A stretch of 64,000 nt of DNA from Salinarimonas rosea DSM 21201 (GCF_000429045.1 NZ_AUBC01000020.1:1-64000); one strand, 5' to 3'. Counted from the first letter of the stretch, positions 31,756 through 40,407 are shown. Notes: generated by a model not told the origin, from the sequence alone. Program-made: numbers and translations.

Positions 31756-32940
31756 TCACAGGACGGTGTCCTCGCCGCCGACGCCGAGCAGCGCCGCGCC
31801 GAGCGCGCGGGCCTGGGCCTCGACCTGGTTCGCGGCGTGCTGGCGCGCGGCGGCGATGTCGGCGGTGTAGCGGCCGAACGGATGCGCGCGCGACAGGCCG
31901 GACGCGCCGCAGGCCTTGAACAGGCGCGCGGCCAGGAGCGTGCAGCGCTCGGCGCACTGCGTCGCCTGCAGCCGGTAGAGCATCCGGTCGGCGACGGGCG
32001 CCTGCCCGCCCCGCTCGGCATGCGCCATCAGGCGCGCGAAGTTGATCCGCAGCATCGCCGCCATCTCGTCGATCGCCGCCCGGGTCTCGCCCGCGACCTG
32101 CTGCGCGACGGGATCGTGCGCCACCGCCTGCCCGCCGACGGCGACGCGGGCGCGCGAATGGTCGAGGAAGGCGTCGAGAAAGCCGGCGAGCGCCCCGATC
32201 GCCGGCGTCCCGATATTGCGGAAATTGAGCTGCGGCAGCGGCAGCCGGTAGAGCGGCGCCGCGTTGACGGCGAGCCCGGGGCTCGTCCCGGCGAAGCGGT
32301 CCGCGTGGCGATGCGCCCGGTGAGCAGGGACGAAGACGTCCGCGACGCTCACGTCCTGGCTGCCCGTGGCGCGCAGGCCCGTCGTGTCCCAGGTGCGGTG
32401 GATCGCGACGTCGCGCCGCGGGACGAGAAAGACGCGCAGGTCCGGCGGGCCGTCCGCCCGCGCGACCCTGCCGGCGAGGAGGAGCCAGTCGCAATGGTCG
32501 GCGCCGCTGGCGAAGCCCCACCGCCCGGAGAGGCGCACGCCGCCGGAGACCGGCTCGGCCACGCCGGTGGGCATGTACGAGCAGGCCATCAGCGCGTCCG
32601 GGTCCGCGCCCCAGACGTCGTCCTGCGCCGCCTCGTCGAAGAGCGCGAGATGGAAGGCGAGCGTGCCCATCACCCCCTGCAGCCAGCCGGTCGACATGTC
32701 CGCCTCGGACAGCGCCATCTGCACGGCGAAGAAGGTCTCCGGCGCGGCCTCGGCGCCGCCCCAGCGCGACGGCTGGAGGAGCCGGAACAGTCCCGCGTCG
32801 CGCATCCCGGCGATCACCCGGTCCGGCAGGCGCGCCGCGCGCTCTCCCTCGGCGACGCCCTCGCGCACGAGCGGGAGGAGCGCGCGCGCCCGCGAGACGG
32901 GGTCGTCGGCGGCCGGGCCCGGAGAAGCGGGATGCGTCAT
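31756..32940 (-). CDS. Acyl-CoA dehydrogenase-fold flavin-dependent monooxygenase-like protein
   Basis: The 394-residue protein has the acyl-CoA dehydrogenase fold: an N-terminal helical domain (RLPDRVIAGMRDAGLFRLLQ), a middle beta domain (LSGRWGFASGADHCDWLLLA, WDTTGLRATGSQDVSV) and a C-terminal helical domain. The pattern is closer to class D flavin monooxygenases (HsaA, DszC type) than to true dehydrogenases, and no catalytic Glu motif is evident. A separate flavin reductase would be expected but is not seen nearby. It pairs with the DegT gene and is divergent from the isomerase-like gene at 33135. Confidence 0.8.
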   Translation of the reverse strand: MTHPASPGPAADDPVSRARALLPLVREGVAEGERAARLPDRVIAGMRDAGLFRLLQPSRWGGAEAAPETFFAVQMALSEADMSTGWLQGVMGTLAFHLALFDEAAQDDVWGADPDALMACSYMPTGVAEPVSGGVRLSGRWGFASGADHCDWLLLAGRVARADGPPDLRVFLVPRRDVAIHRTWDTTGLRATGSQDVSVADVFVPAHRAHRHADRFAGTSPGLAVNAAPLYRLPLPQLNFRNIGTPAIGALAGFLDAFLDHSRARVAVGGQAVAHDPVAQQVAGETRAAIDEMAAMLRINFARLMAHAERGGQAPVADRMLYRLQATQCAERCTLLAARLFKACGASGLSRAHPFGRYTADIAAARQHAANQVEAQARALGAALLGVGGEDTVL

Positions 32941-33062
32941 CGTGCACCTCCTGCCGCGGGCGCCGCGCCGATGAGCACATCCCATCGGCGATTGCGCCAT
33001 TCCACAACGACGGCGGGCGATTGCGGCGATCTCGAGGCGTGCTCGCGCGCAGACGACCGACT

Positions 33063-33097
33063 GTCGGTATACTACCTCCACAGGACCATTCGGTCTA
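33063..33097. promoter_or_regulatory. Candidate operators in the divergent region 32941-33134
   Basis: GGTATACTACC (33066-33076, arms GGTA/TACC) and GACCATTCGGTC (33084-33095, arms GACC/GGTC) lie 8 bp apart, about 40-70 bp before the GTG start at 33135. Both resemble GntR/HutC half-sites (TGGTCT or TGGTA). Confidence 0.4.
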
Positions 33098-33134
33098 TGC
33101 TGGCGCCTCGACCCCTCTGCGGGAGGCCGCCGCC

Positions 33135-34151
33135 GTGCCCAGGTTCGCGCTCAAGGGAGCCCTCGCCGACGTCGCCCAGCTGGAGGCGCGCGCCGCCGCG
33201 CTCGTGGCCATGGGCCGCCCCGTCGTGCTGGAGCTCCACACCTTCGGCGCCCGCGACGTCGACACGGCGGAGGGCCGCGCCGCCTCCCGCGCCGCGATCG
33301 CGCGGCTGCGCGAGACCGCGCCCGACGCGCGCCTCGTCCTGCACGTGCCCGTCCAGCAGGTGCCGATCGTCACCGAGGCGTTCTTCGACGTCGGGCAATG
33401 CGCGCGGTCGATCGCGCTCGCCGGCGAGATCGGTGCGCAGGCGCTCGTGATCCACCGCTACGGCGCGCTCGTCGCCGGGAGCCGACCGCCGCGGATCGGC
33501 TCGAAGGCGGAGGCCGTCGCGCGCTTCGAGGCGATCGTGCGCGACCTCGCCCGCAGCGCGCCGGACCTGACGCTGCTCGTCGAGAACGTCGGCCACTATG
33601 CGCTCCTGCCGCGGGACGGGACGAGCTTCCTCGCCGGCCCGCTCGACCATTTCTTCCCCTGGGAGATCGCCGCCTTCCGCGCTTTCCTGGCGCGCGAGGG
33701 GATCGGCAACGTGGCGCCCTTCGTCGACGTGGCGCACGCGACGCTCTCCGCCAACCTGTTCAACCGCAAGCGCGTCTGCCCCGCCGCCTGCGCCGGGGAC
33801 CCGCGCTGCGCCTGGATCGACGCGGACGATCTCGACCGCGCGGCGCGCCTCCACCCGTTCGACTTCGTCGACCCGGCCATGCCCTGGCTCCACGTCTCGG
33901 ACGCGGTGCTCCTCGGCGAGGCGGAAATCGCCGACCCGCGTCTTGCGGAACCGAGGCTCGTCGAGAGCATCGTCTCGGAAGGCCTCGAGATCGGGACGGG
34001 CGACCTGCCCTTCGCGGCGCTCGCGCCGCGGCTCGGCCCGGCGACGACGCTCGTGCTCGAGGTCGAGCCCGGGCCGGGCGAGAGCCACGTTGCGAACGGC
34101 GCGCAGGTGCGCTCCCTCGCGCGGCTCGCGGCCCTGCTCGGGGAGGCGTGA
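33135..34151 (+). CDS. TIM-barrel sugar phosphate isomerase/epimerase-like protein
   Basis: The 338-residue protein resembles the AP-endonuclease-2/xylose-isomerase-like barrel. Metal-binding type residues appear in LLVENVGHY (Glu), APFVDVAHATLSANLF (Asp, His) and MPWLHVSDAVLLGE (His, Asp), ending TTLVLEVEPGP. An insertion with two Cys (CPAACAGDPRCAW) is unusual. The start is a GTG at 33135 preceded by GGGAGG; the in-frame ATG upstream lies in the promoter region. It is followed by the second GntR regulator (71-bp gap). The role in the aminosugar locus is unknown. Confidence 0.75.
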   Translation: MPRFALKGALADVAQLEARAAALVAMGRPVVLELHTFGARDVDTAEGRAASRAAIARLRETAPDARLVLHVPVQQVPIVTEAFFDVGQCARSIALAGEIGAQALVIHRYGALVAGSRPPRIGSKAEAVARFEAIVRDLARSAPDLTLLVENVGHYALLPRDGTSFLAGPLDHFFPWEIAAFRAFLAREGIGNVAPFVDVAHATLSANLFNRKRVCPAACAGDPRCAWIDADDLDRAARLHPFDFVDPAMPWLHVSDAVLLGEAEIADPRLAEPRLVESIVSEGLEIGTGDLPFAALAPRLGPATTLVLEVEPGPGESHVANGAQVRSLARLAALLGEA

Positions 34152-34222
34152 TATTCGGGACGGATGATGCTAGGCCGGAACGGGGGAGCGGGCGGGCGCG
34201 CCGCAGGGCGCACGGAGGCACG

Positions 34223-35032
34223 ATGACGAGCACGGCGCGCGCGGCGCGGGCGCGACCCGACGGCGGGGCGAGACCCGACGCCAAGGCCGAGATCCTCGCG
34301 GCGCTCGACGCCCGCACCGACGCGACGCCGCGCTATCTCCAGCTCGCGAGCGCGCTGCGCCGGGCGATCCAGCGGGGCGTCTTCCGCGCCGACGAGGCGC
34401 TCGCCTCCGAGCGCGACCTCTCCGCCTGGACCGGCTTCGCCCGGATCACGGTCCGCCACGCCATCGAGGTCCTCCTGCGGGAAGGCATCCTCGTTCGCCG
34501 GCAGGGGTCGGGCACCTTCGTCACCCGCCGCATCGAGCAGCCGCTCTCGGTGCTGGCGAGCTTCAGCGAGGAGATGTCGACGCGCGGGCGCCGGGCGGGC
34601 TCGATCTGGCTCTCGAAGGAGGCCGCGCGCGTCTCCCCGGCCGAGGCGCTGGCGCTGGGGCTCGGCCCGCACGAGACGGTCGTGCGCCTCTCGCGCGTGC
34701 GCACGGCGGACGACGAGCCGCTCGCCATCGAGACGGCGGCGGTCCCGACCTGGGCGCTCGCCGGTCCGGACGCGGTCGGCGTCTCCCTCTACGCCGCGCT
34801 CGCCGCGGCCGGCTGCCGCCCCGTTCGCGGCGTCCAGCGCCTGCAGGCGTCCCTCGCCACGGCCGAGGAGGCGCGCCTGCTCGCGGTCGAGCCGGGCTGC
34901 GCCATCCTGCGCATCGAGCGCCGCGCCTTCCTCGCCGACGGGCGCCCGGTCGAGCTCACCGTGTCCGCCTATCGCGGCGACCGCTACGACTTCGTCGCGA
35001 CGCTGCGCGCGACCGACCAGGACGGGGGCTGA
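34223..35032 (+). CDS. GntR-family transcriptional regulator, HutC/NagR subfamily (paralogue 2)
   Basis: The 269-residue protein has an N-terminal winged helix (PRYLQLASALRRAIQRGVF, SERDLSAWTGFARITVRHAI) and a UTRA domain (about 100-265). It is clearly paralogous to the regulator at 23620-24411 over the whole length, and nearly identical near VRTADDEPLAIE and AYRGDRYDFVA. The recognition helix differs (TGFARITVRHA against GGVSRVTVRKA), so the two may bind related but different operators. ATG 34223 follows GGAGG. Its stop abuts the stop of the convergent E1-JAB gene. Confidence 0.93.
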   Translation: MTSTARAARARPDGGARPDAKAEILAALDARTDATPRYLQLASALRRAIQRGVFRADEALASERDLSAWTGFARITVRHAIEVLLREGILVRRQGSGTFVTRRIEQPLSVLASFSEEMSTRGRRAGSIWLSKEAARVSPAEALALGLGPHETVVRLSRVRTADDEPLAIETAAVPTWALAGPDAVGVSLYAALAAAGCRPVRGVQRLQASLATAEEARLLAVEPGCAILRIERRAFLADGRPVELTVSAYRGDRYDFVATLRATDQDGG

Positions 35033-36499
35033 TCAGGCGAGGCCGCGCACCGGCGCCCAGTGCGGCGGCGGGACGACGGGCGCCGTGTCCGCCGCCTGGT
35101 CGGCGAAGCCGCGGGTGTGCGTGCACACGCAGCCCTCCCGCGCGCGCTGCGGCCGGTCGACCGCGCCGAGGCAGTCGCAGACGAGGTCGAGCTGGAGGCG
35201 CTCGAAGCGCGGATCGAAGCGTCCCGTCAGCCAGCCGATGGCGAAGCCCGCCGCGAGCGTGCCCCCCGTCGTCGTGATCCACGACACGGTGTCGATCTGC
35301 GGGATCGCGGTGGCGATCGGGTCCGGCCGCTCGCCCCGCGCCCGCGCCGCCTCGGCCTGGGCCTGCGCGGAGAGCCGCTCGTCCGGCGACATCAGCTCCT
35401 GGGCGACCCGTACCTCGCTGATCATGCCGCGGCAGCGCGGGCAGGGGTCGTCCGGAAGGAAGCGCACGAGCTGCACGAGCTGACCGGTGACGACGCCGTC
35501 CGCGCCCTCGATCAGCCCGCCGATGTCGATCGCCGGGATGGCGAAGCGCCGGGCGACGTCCGCCACCGCGAGGCGGCTCGAATGCTGGTCGGTGCAGCCG
35601 AGCAGCAGGTCCGCCCGGATCACCGCGTCGACGATCTCGGGCTGCGGCAGCTTGCCGATATGGGCTTCGACGACGACGTCGGGCGCGAAGGCGGCGACGT
35701 GCCGGCGCGCGATGGCGACCTTCGGCACGCGCTCGACCACGTCCTGCGGCACGCTGCCGTGCAGGCGTTCGAGGTTCGAATCGGTCGCATGGTCCGCGTC
35801 GACGACGATCAGCCGGCCGACGCCGGCGCGGGCGAGGATCGGGATCGCCGCCGAGCCCGTCGCGCCGGCGCCGACGAGGGCGACGGTCGACCGCGCGAGC
35901 CGCTGGTAGGCCTCGCGGCCGAAGGCGCTCGTGAGCCGTGCCACGCGCTCGGGCGGCATCGGCGCGGGCGCGGGACGTCGGCCCTCGGGCCAGCACACGA
36001 CGTCGGGACGGCGCGCCGCCGCGACCCGCGTCACGGGGCGCCAGGCGTCGCCCGTCCGCACCCGTCCCGCGAGCGCGATCTCCGGGCCGGTGTCGCCGGC
36101 GACCCGCGACAGGATCAGGCTCGCGAAGGGACGGCCGGGCGCGAAATCGGCGAGATAGTCCCCGAGATAGGCATCCATCTCGTCGTCGGCGGCGCTCGGC
36201 CGCGGCTCGGCGCCCGCGGGATGGGCGTGGACGAGCCCGACGGCGAGCGGATGGCTCTCCGCCGCCAGCGCGACGGCACGCAGGTAGCGGCCGTCGATGC
36301 GCACGGCGTCGGCGCCGCCGGCGACGGCGCCGTCCGGCGGCGGGTCGACCCCGGCCAGCGCGAGCACGAGCCCCTGCGGCGTCTCGCGCCAGCCGAGCCG
36401 GACGAAGGTGGCGCTCTCGCGGGCGTCGTCGGCGAGGAGGCGGCGCTCCAGCGCGTCGAGCTCCGGCGCGCAAAGGCGGACGAGCACGCCCGCGCTCAT
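35033..36499 (-). CDS. JAB-protease / E1-like adenylyltransferase fusion
   Basis: The 488-residue protein fuses two modules of ubiquitin-like pathways. Residues 1-160 form a JAB/MPN domain with metal motif His91-x-His93 ... Ser102-x2-Asp105 (GLVHAHPAGAEPRPSAADD) and a possible Glu28. The His-to-Ser spacing is eight residues rather than the usual seven. Residues 190-350 form a ThiF/E1 domain with GAGATGS (210-216), VDADHATDSNLERL and GCTDQHSSR (302-309). Cys pairs follow (353/356 CPRC, 441/443, 457/459). No separate thioester Cys is obvious before the CxxC. It overlaps the upstream ubiquitin-like gene by 4 nt. It should adenylate, and perhaps also trim or deconjugate, that partner. Confidence 0.85.
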   Translation of the reverse strand: MSAGVLVRLCAPELDALERRLLADDARESATFVRLGWRETPQGLVLALAGVDPPPDGAVAGGADAVRIDGRYLRAVALAAESHPLAVGLVHAHPAGAEPRPSAADDEMDAYLGDYLADFAPGRPFASLILSRVAGDTGPEIALAGRVRTGDAWRPVTRVAAARRPDVVCWPEGRRPAPAPMPPERVARLTSAFGREAYQRLARSTVALVGAGATGSAAIPILARAGVGRLIVVDADHATDSNLERLHGSVPQDVVERVPKVAIARRHVAAFAPDVVVEAHIGKLPQPEIVDAVIRADLLLGCTDQHSSRLAVADVARRFAIPAIDIGGLIEGADGVVTGQLVQLVRFLPDDPCPRCRGMISEVRVAQELMSPDERLSAQAQAEAARARGERPDPIATAIPQIDTVSWITTTGGTLAAGFAIGWLTGRFDPRFERLQLDLVCDCLGAVDRPQRAREGCVCTHTRGFADQAADTAPVVPPPHWAPVRGLA

Positions 36500-36771
36500 C
36501 GGCCGTCCGCGGCGGGCGCACCGCCCATGACGTATTGCCGCGTGACCAGGAACTCGACGTGCGGCGCGAGCGGTGCCGGGGCGTCGAGCGCGCAGGCGAC
36601 GAGGGTCCCGTCCGCGCCCTGCGCCTCCACCACCGCGTTGTCGGCGGGAACCCCGAGAAGCGCGGCGATCTGCGCTCCGGTGACGCCGGGCGCGACCGAG
36701 AAGGGCCTGCGGTTGACGCGGATCGGGACGATTGCGGCCGTATCGCCGGCCGGGGCGGGCGTGCTATCCAT
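36496..36771 (-). CDS. Ubiquitin-like (beta-grasp) protein with Gly-Gly and a C-terminal tail
   Basis: The 91-residue protein reads as one beta-grasp domain: IVPIRVNRRPFSVAPGVTG, then AQIAALLGVP as the helix, and APHVEFLVTRQYVMGG. Gly83-Gly84 is followed by seven residues (APAADGR), so a protease would have to expose the di-glycine. The overlapping downstream gene encodes a JAB-E1 fusion that could do so. It resembles prokaryotic ubiquitin-like or multiubiquitin-type proteins more than ThiS or MoaD. No E2 gene is nearby. It is divergent from nagK; the sequence just before its ATG (ATAGGACC) is the likely ribosome-binding site. Confidence 0.72.
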   Translation of the reverse strand: MDSTPAPAGDTAAIVPIRVNRRPFSVAPGVTGAQIAALLGVPADNAVVEAQGADGTLVACALDAPAPLAPHVEFLVTRQYVMGGAPAADGR

Positions 36772-36885
36772 GTGGTCCTATTCCGCGAGGGCGCCGGATG
36801 CGGCGCGTGGTCGCGAGGGTACAACCATCGGCGGTCGTGCGCCATCCTCGCGAGAGGACCGGCGGCGCCGCAGGGGAGTGACGCG

Positions 36886-37791
36886 ATGAGCTCGACCGGC
36901 CCCGCCGCTGACGCGCCGCCGCTCTATCTCGGCGTCGACGGCGGCGGCACCGGCTGCCGCGCCCGCGTCGAGACGGCGGAGGGGACGGTGCTCGGGCAGG
37001 GCCTCGCCGGGCCGGCGGCGACCCGCTTCGGCATCGAGCGCTCCTGGGCCGCCATCCTCCAGGCCGCCGAGGCCGCCGTCGCCGAGGCGGAGCTCGGCCC
37101 GGCCGACATCGCGCGGATCCGCGCCGGGATCGGCGTCGCCGGCATCGGCCGCAAGGGGGCGCGGGAGGCCTTCGAGGCGCTGGCGCACCCCTTCGCGGCG
37201 ATCGCCTTCGCCACCGACGGTCTCGTCGCCTGCCTCGGCGCGCATGCCGGCGGGGACGGCGCCATCGTGATCTGCGGGACGGGCTCCTGCGGGCTCGGGC
37301 GCGTCGCGGGCCGCGACCTGCGCGTCGGCGGCTACGGCTTCCCGATCTCCGACGAGGGCTCCGGCGCCGATCTCGGGCTCCAGGCGATCCGCGTCGCCCT
37401 GCGCGCCGCGGACGGCCGCCACGAGGCGAGCCCGCTGACCCGCGAGGTCCTGGCGCGCTTCGGCGACGATCCGCTCGAGGCCGTGGCCTGGATGGACCGC
37501 GCCACGGCGACGGACTACGCCACCTTCGCGCCGCTCGTGATGCGCCATGCGGATGCGGGCGACCCGGTCGGCCGGCGCCTCGTCCAGGCGGGCGCCGAGC
37601 AGATCGACGGCCTGGTGCGCGCGCTCGTCGACCGCGGCGCGCCGCGGGTGAGCCTGATCGGCGGGCTGTCGAGCGCCATGGAGGCCTGGCTCGCGCCGGA
37701 CGTGCGCCGGCGCCTCTCGCCGGCGCTCGGCGACGCCGTCACAGGCGCGATGCACCTCGCCGGCCGCCCCGCCGGCGACGCTTCGGCCTAG
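36886..37791 (+). CDS. nagK: BadF/NagK-type N-acetylglucosamine kinase
   Basis: The 301-residue ASKHA-fold kinase has LYLGVDGGGTGCRARV (phosphate 1), FATDGLVACLGAHAGGDG, VICGTGSCGLGRV and GGYGFPISDEGSGADLGL, the pattern of eukaryotic-type GlcNAc kinases and bacterial glucosamine kinases. It makes GlcNAc-6-phosphate (or GlcN-6-phosphate) from imported sugar. ATG 36886 follows AGGGGAG. It lies 89 bp upstream of the binding-protein gene of an ABC importer and is divergent from the ubiquitin-like gene across 114 bp. Confidence 0.87.
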   Translation: MSSTGPAADAPPLYLGVDGGGTGCRARVETAEGTVLGQGLAGPAATRFGIERSWAAILQAAEAAVAEAELGPADIARIRAGIGVAGIGRKGAREAFEALAHPFAAIAFATDGLVACLGAHAGGDGAIVICGTGSCGLGRVAGRDLRVGGYGFPISDEGSGADLGLQAIRVALRAADGRHEASPLTREVLARFGDDPLEAVAWMDRATATDYATFAPLVMRHADAGDPVGRRLVQAGAEQIDGLVRALVDRGAPRVSLIGGLSSAMEAWLAPDVRRRLSPALGDAVTGAMHLAGRPAGDASA

Positions 37792-37809
37792 CGCGGCAAG
37801 TGGCTTGCA

Positions 37810-37834
37810 ATTGGTATTATAGCGGACTACCAAT
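37810..37834. promoter_or_regulatory. Candidate operator upstream of the ABC binding-protein gene
   Basis: ATTGGTA (37810-37816) and TACCAAT (37828-37834) form a perfect 7-bp inverted repeat with an 11-bp spacer, 46-70 bp before the ATG at 37881. This is the clearest of the GGT/ACC sites in the locus and shares TACCAAT with the murQ upstream region. Confidence 0.55.
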
Positions 37835-37880
37835 AAAAGGGCAGGCGGCCGGGATCCGCCGACAACGGGAGGACGAGACG

Positions 37881-39383
37881 ATGAAGCGTTTGATCTCGAC
37901 GGCGGCCCTCGTCGCCGCGATGAGCGTAGGCGCGAGCGCTGCGGGCGCGCAAGTGCTCGAGCTCGCGGTGGCGGATTCCCCCGCGGGTCTCGACCCGCAC
38001 ATCGTGACCGCCTTCACCTCCTTCCAGGTGGTCAACGGCACCGTCTACGAGGCGCTCACCGAGGTGGGTCCCGACCTGCGCATCCGCCCGTCGCTGGCGG
38101 AGAGCTGGGAGGTCTCCGACGACGGGACGACCTACACCTTCACCCTGCGCGAGGGCGTGAGCTTCCACGACGGCTCGGCCATGACGGCGGAGGACGTCGT
38201 CGCCTCGATCGAGCGGGTGAAGGCCGAGGCCATCGGCTCGCCGCTGGCGAGCCGCGTCGCCGCCGTCGCGAGCGCCCGCGCCGTCGACGAGCGCACCGTC
38301 GAGGTGACGCTCTCCGAGCCCTCCGCGCCCTTCCTGACGCAGCTCGCCTCGATCGCCGTCGTGCCGAGCGAGTTCGAGGGCGACGCGGAGTCGCTGCAGC
38401 AGCAGCCGGTCGGCACCGGGCCGTTCGCCTTCGAGGAGTGGCAGCCGAACAACTACATCCTGCTCGGCGCCAACGAGGATTATTGGCGCGACGGCGTGCC
38501 GAAGCTGGACGGCGTGCGCTTCAACATCGTGCCCGAATCCGCGACCCGTCAGGTCGGCATCGCCAGCGGCCAGTACCAGATGCTGCCGAACATCGACGCC
38601 GCGACGGCACTGCAGCTCCAGGGCCGGCCCGGCGTGGCGCTGCAGGACACGCTCGAGCTGTCCTACACGCTTCTCGGGATGAACACGTCGAAGCCGCCCT
38701 TCGACGACCCGCTGGTGCGCCAGGCGGTGAACTACGCGCTGGACCGCGAGGCCATCGTCCAGGCCGCCCTGTTCGGGTCGGGCGTCGCCGCCGGCCCGCT
38801 CTCGCCGGCGCTGGAGGCGTGGGCGCGCGACGTCTCGGAGTTCCCCTGCTACCAGCACTCCCCCGAGAAGGCCCGCGAGCTCCTCGCCGAGGCCGGCGTC
38901 GAGACGCCCGTCAAGGTGACGATGCTGGTGCTGCCGCGCCAGGACATCCGCGACATCGCCCAGGTCGCGCAGGCGCAGCTCAACGCCGCGGGCTTCGAGG
39001 TGGAGCTCAACATCCCCGAGCTCGGCACCTTCGTGCAGGACTGGCGCAACTCGAACTTCGACATCTTCGCCTCGGCGAACGCCGGCTCGGTCGATCCGGA
39101 CGACTTCTTCTACCGCGCCTTCCGCAGCGGCGGCTCCACCAACGTGTTCAAGTATTCCGACCCGCGCGTGGACGAGCTGCTCGAGACCGGGCGCACCGAG
39201 CTCGACGAGGCCGCCCGCAAGGCAGCCTACGACGAGCTCCAGGGCATCCTCGCCTGCGAGGGCCCGGTGGCGCATGTCGCCTACGGCCAGCTCTACACCG
39301 CGACGCGCGAAGGCCTCACGGGCTTCGAGATCATCGCCAACCGCTCGCTGTCGACCCTCGCCGAGACGTCGACCGCGCAGTGA
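37881..39383 (+). CDS. ABC importer substrate-binding protein, SBP_bac_5 family
   Basis: The 500-residue periplasmic protein has a signal peptide (residues 1-23, cleavage after GASAAGA) and the family blocks PSLAESWEVSDDGTTYTFTL, EGVSFHDGSAMTAEDVV and PVGTGPFAFEEW. It then has VRQAVNYALDREAIV. Members bind peptides, nickel, sugars or murein peptides. The genetic setting (nagK before, murA and nagA after, GntR-type operator) points to a muropeptide or aminosugar ligand (inference). It is followed by two permeases but no ATPase. The ATG follows GGGAGGA. Confidence 0.9.
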   Translation: MKRLISTAALVAAMSVGASAAGAQVLELAVADSPAGLDPHIVTAFTSFQVVNGTVYEALTEVGPDLRIRPSLAESWEVSDDGTTYTFTLREGVSFHDGSAMTAEDVVASIERVKAEAIGSPLASRVAAVASARAVDERTVEVTLSEPSAPFLTQLASIAVVPSEFEGDAESLQQQPVGTGPFAFEEWQPNNYILLGANEDYWRDGVPKLDGVRFNIVPESATRQVGIASGQYQMLPNIDAATALQLQGRPGVALQDTLELSYTLLGMNTSKPPFDDPLVRQAVNYALDREAIVQAALFGSGVAAGPLSPALEAWARDVSEFPCYQHSPEKARELLAEAGVETPVKVTMLVLPRQDIRDIAQVAQAQLNAAGFEVELNIPELGTFVQDWRNSNFDIFASANAGSVDPDDFFYRAFRSGGSTNVFKYSDPRVDELLETGRTELDEAARKAAYDELQGILACEGPVAHVAYGQLYTATREGLTGFEIIANRSLSTLAETSTAQ

Positions 39384-39456
39384 CGAACGGGCCTCGCGCC
39401 CAGGAGCGGCCGGGCGGCCTCGCGCCGGCCGGCCGCCTCTCTCGCCGGGACACGGG

Positions 39457-40407
39457 ATGCGCCGCTCCTACCTCCTCTCGCGCCTGACCGACCTCGTCGT
39501 CGTGCTCTTCGGCGTGTCGGTGATCACCTTCCTGATGATCCGCCTCGTGCCGGGCGACGCGGTCGCGATCATGCTCGGCGCCAACGCCGAGGTGACGCCG
39601 GAGCGGATGGACGAGCTGCGCGCCCGGATCGGCCTCGACCAGCCCATCGTCGTGCAATACCTCGACTGGATCGGCGGCGTGCTCACCGGCGACCTCGGCC
39701 AGTCCTTGTGGACGCGCCGCCCGGCGATCGAGGAGATCGCCGGCCATATCTGGCCGACGATCCAGCTCGCGACGCTCTCCCTCGTCATCGGCGCGGCGCT
39801 GGCCGTGCCGCTCGGCGTGCTGATGGCGCGCCTGCGCGGGCGCGGCTGGGAGGTCGGGCTGCAGATCGGCTCCGTCGCGGGGCTCACCGTGCCCTCCTTC
39901 TGGCTCGGGATCATGATGATCCTGGCGCTGACCACGCTCGCGCCGGGCGTGCAGATGCTGGGCTACGTACCCTTCTCGCAGGACCCGCTCGGCAACCTCG
40001 CGCGGCTGATCCTGCCGGCGATCGCGCTCGCCCTGCCGATCCTCGCCAACCTCGCCCGCCTCGTGCGCTCGGCGATGCTCGACGCGCTCCAGCAGGACTA
40101 CATCCGCACGGCCCGGGCGAAGGGCGTCTCGGAGCGGTCGATCCTCTACAAGCACGCGCTGCGCAACGCGCTGATCCCCTTCGTCACCTCGGTCGGCATC
40201 ATGACCGGCTACCTGCTCTCCGGCGCCATCGTCGTGGAGCAGGTCTTCGCCATACCGGGGCTCGGACGGCTCCTGCTCGGCGCCATCGCCGAGCGCAACT
40301 ATCCCCTCCTCCAGGCGACGATCCTCCTCGTCACCGTGGTCTTCGTCGCGGTGAACTTCGTCGTCGACCTCGTCTACGCCTGGATCGACCCGCGGGTGAA
40401 GACCTGA
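39457..40407 (+). CDS. ABC importer permease, DppB/OppB-like
   Basis: The 316-residue protein has about six membrane segments and the DppB signature: VVLFGVSVITFLMIRLVPGD at the N-terminus, GLDQPIVVQYLDWIGGVLTGDLG in the periplasmic loop, and the EAA-type loop DYIRTARAKGVSERSILYKH. It should pair with the permease that follows; stop and start overlap by one base (TGATG). It needs two ATPases, which are not in this unit. The OppDF pair at 20.6-22.6 kb is the only unpaired set in the window. Confidence 0.92.
   Translation: MRRSYLLSRLTDLVVVLFGVSVITFLMIRLVPGDAVAIMLGANAEVTPERMDELRARIGLDQPIVVQYLDWIGGVLTGDLGQSLWTRRPAIEEIAGHIWPTIQLATLSLVIGAALAVPLGVLMARLRGRGWEVGLQIGSVAGLTVPSFWLGIMMILALTTLAPGVQMLGYVPFSQDPLGNLARLILPAIALALPILANLARLVRSAMLDALQQDYIRTARAKGVSERSILYKHALRNALIPFVTSVGIMTGYLLSGAIVVEQVFAIPGLGRLLLGAIAERNYPLLQATILLVTVVFVAVNFVVDLVYAWIDPRVKT

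Noticed and set aside
36771-36781. TGTGGTCCTAT before the ubiquitin-like gene, similar to the TGGTCC element near nagA
   Set aside because: It overlaps the likely ribosome-binding site of the minus-strand gene and lacks a second arm, so it is not counted as an operator.
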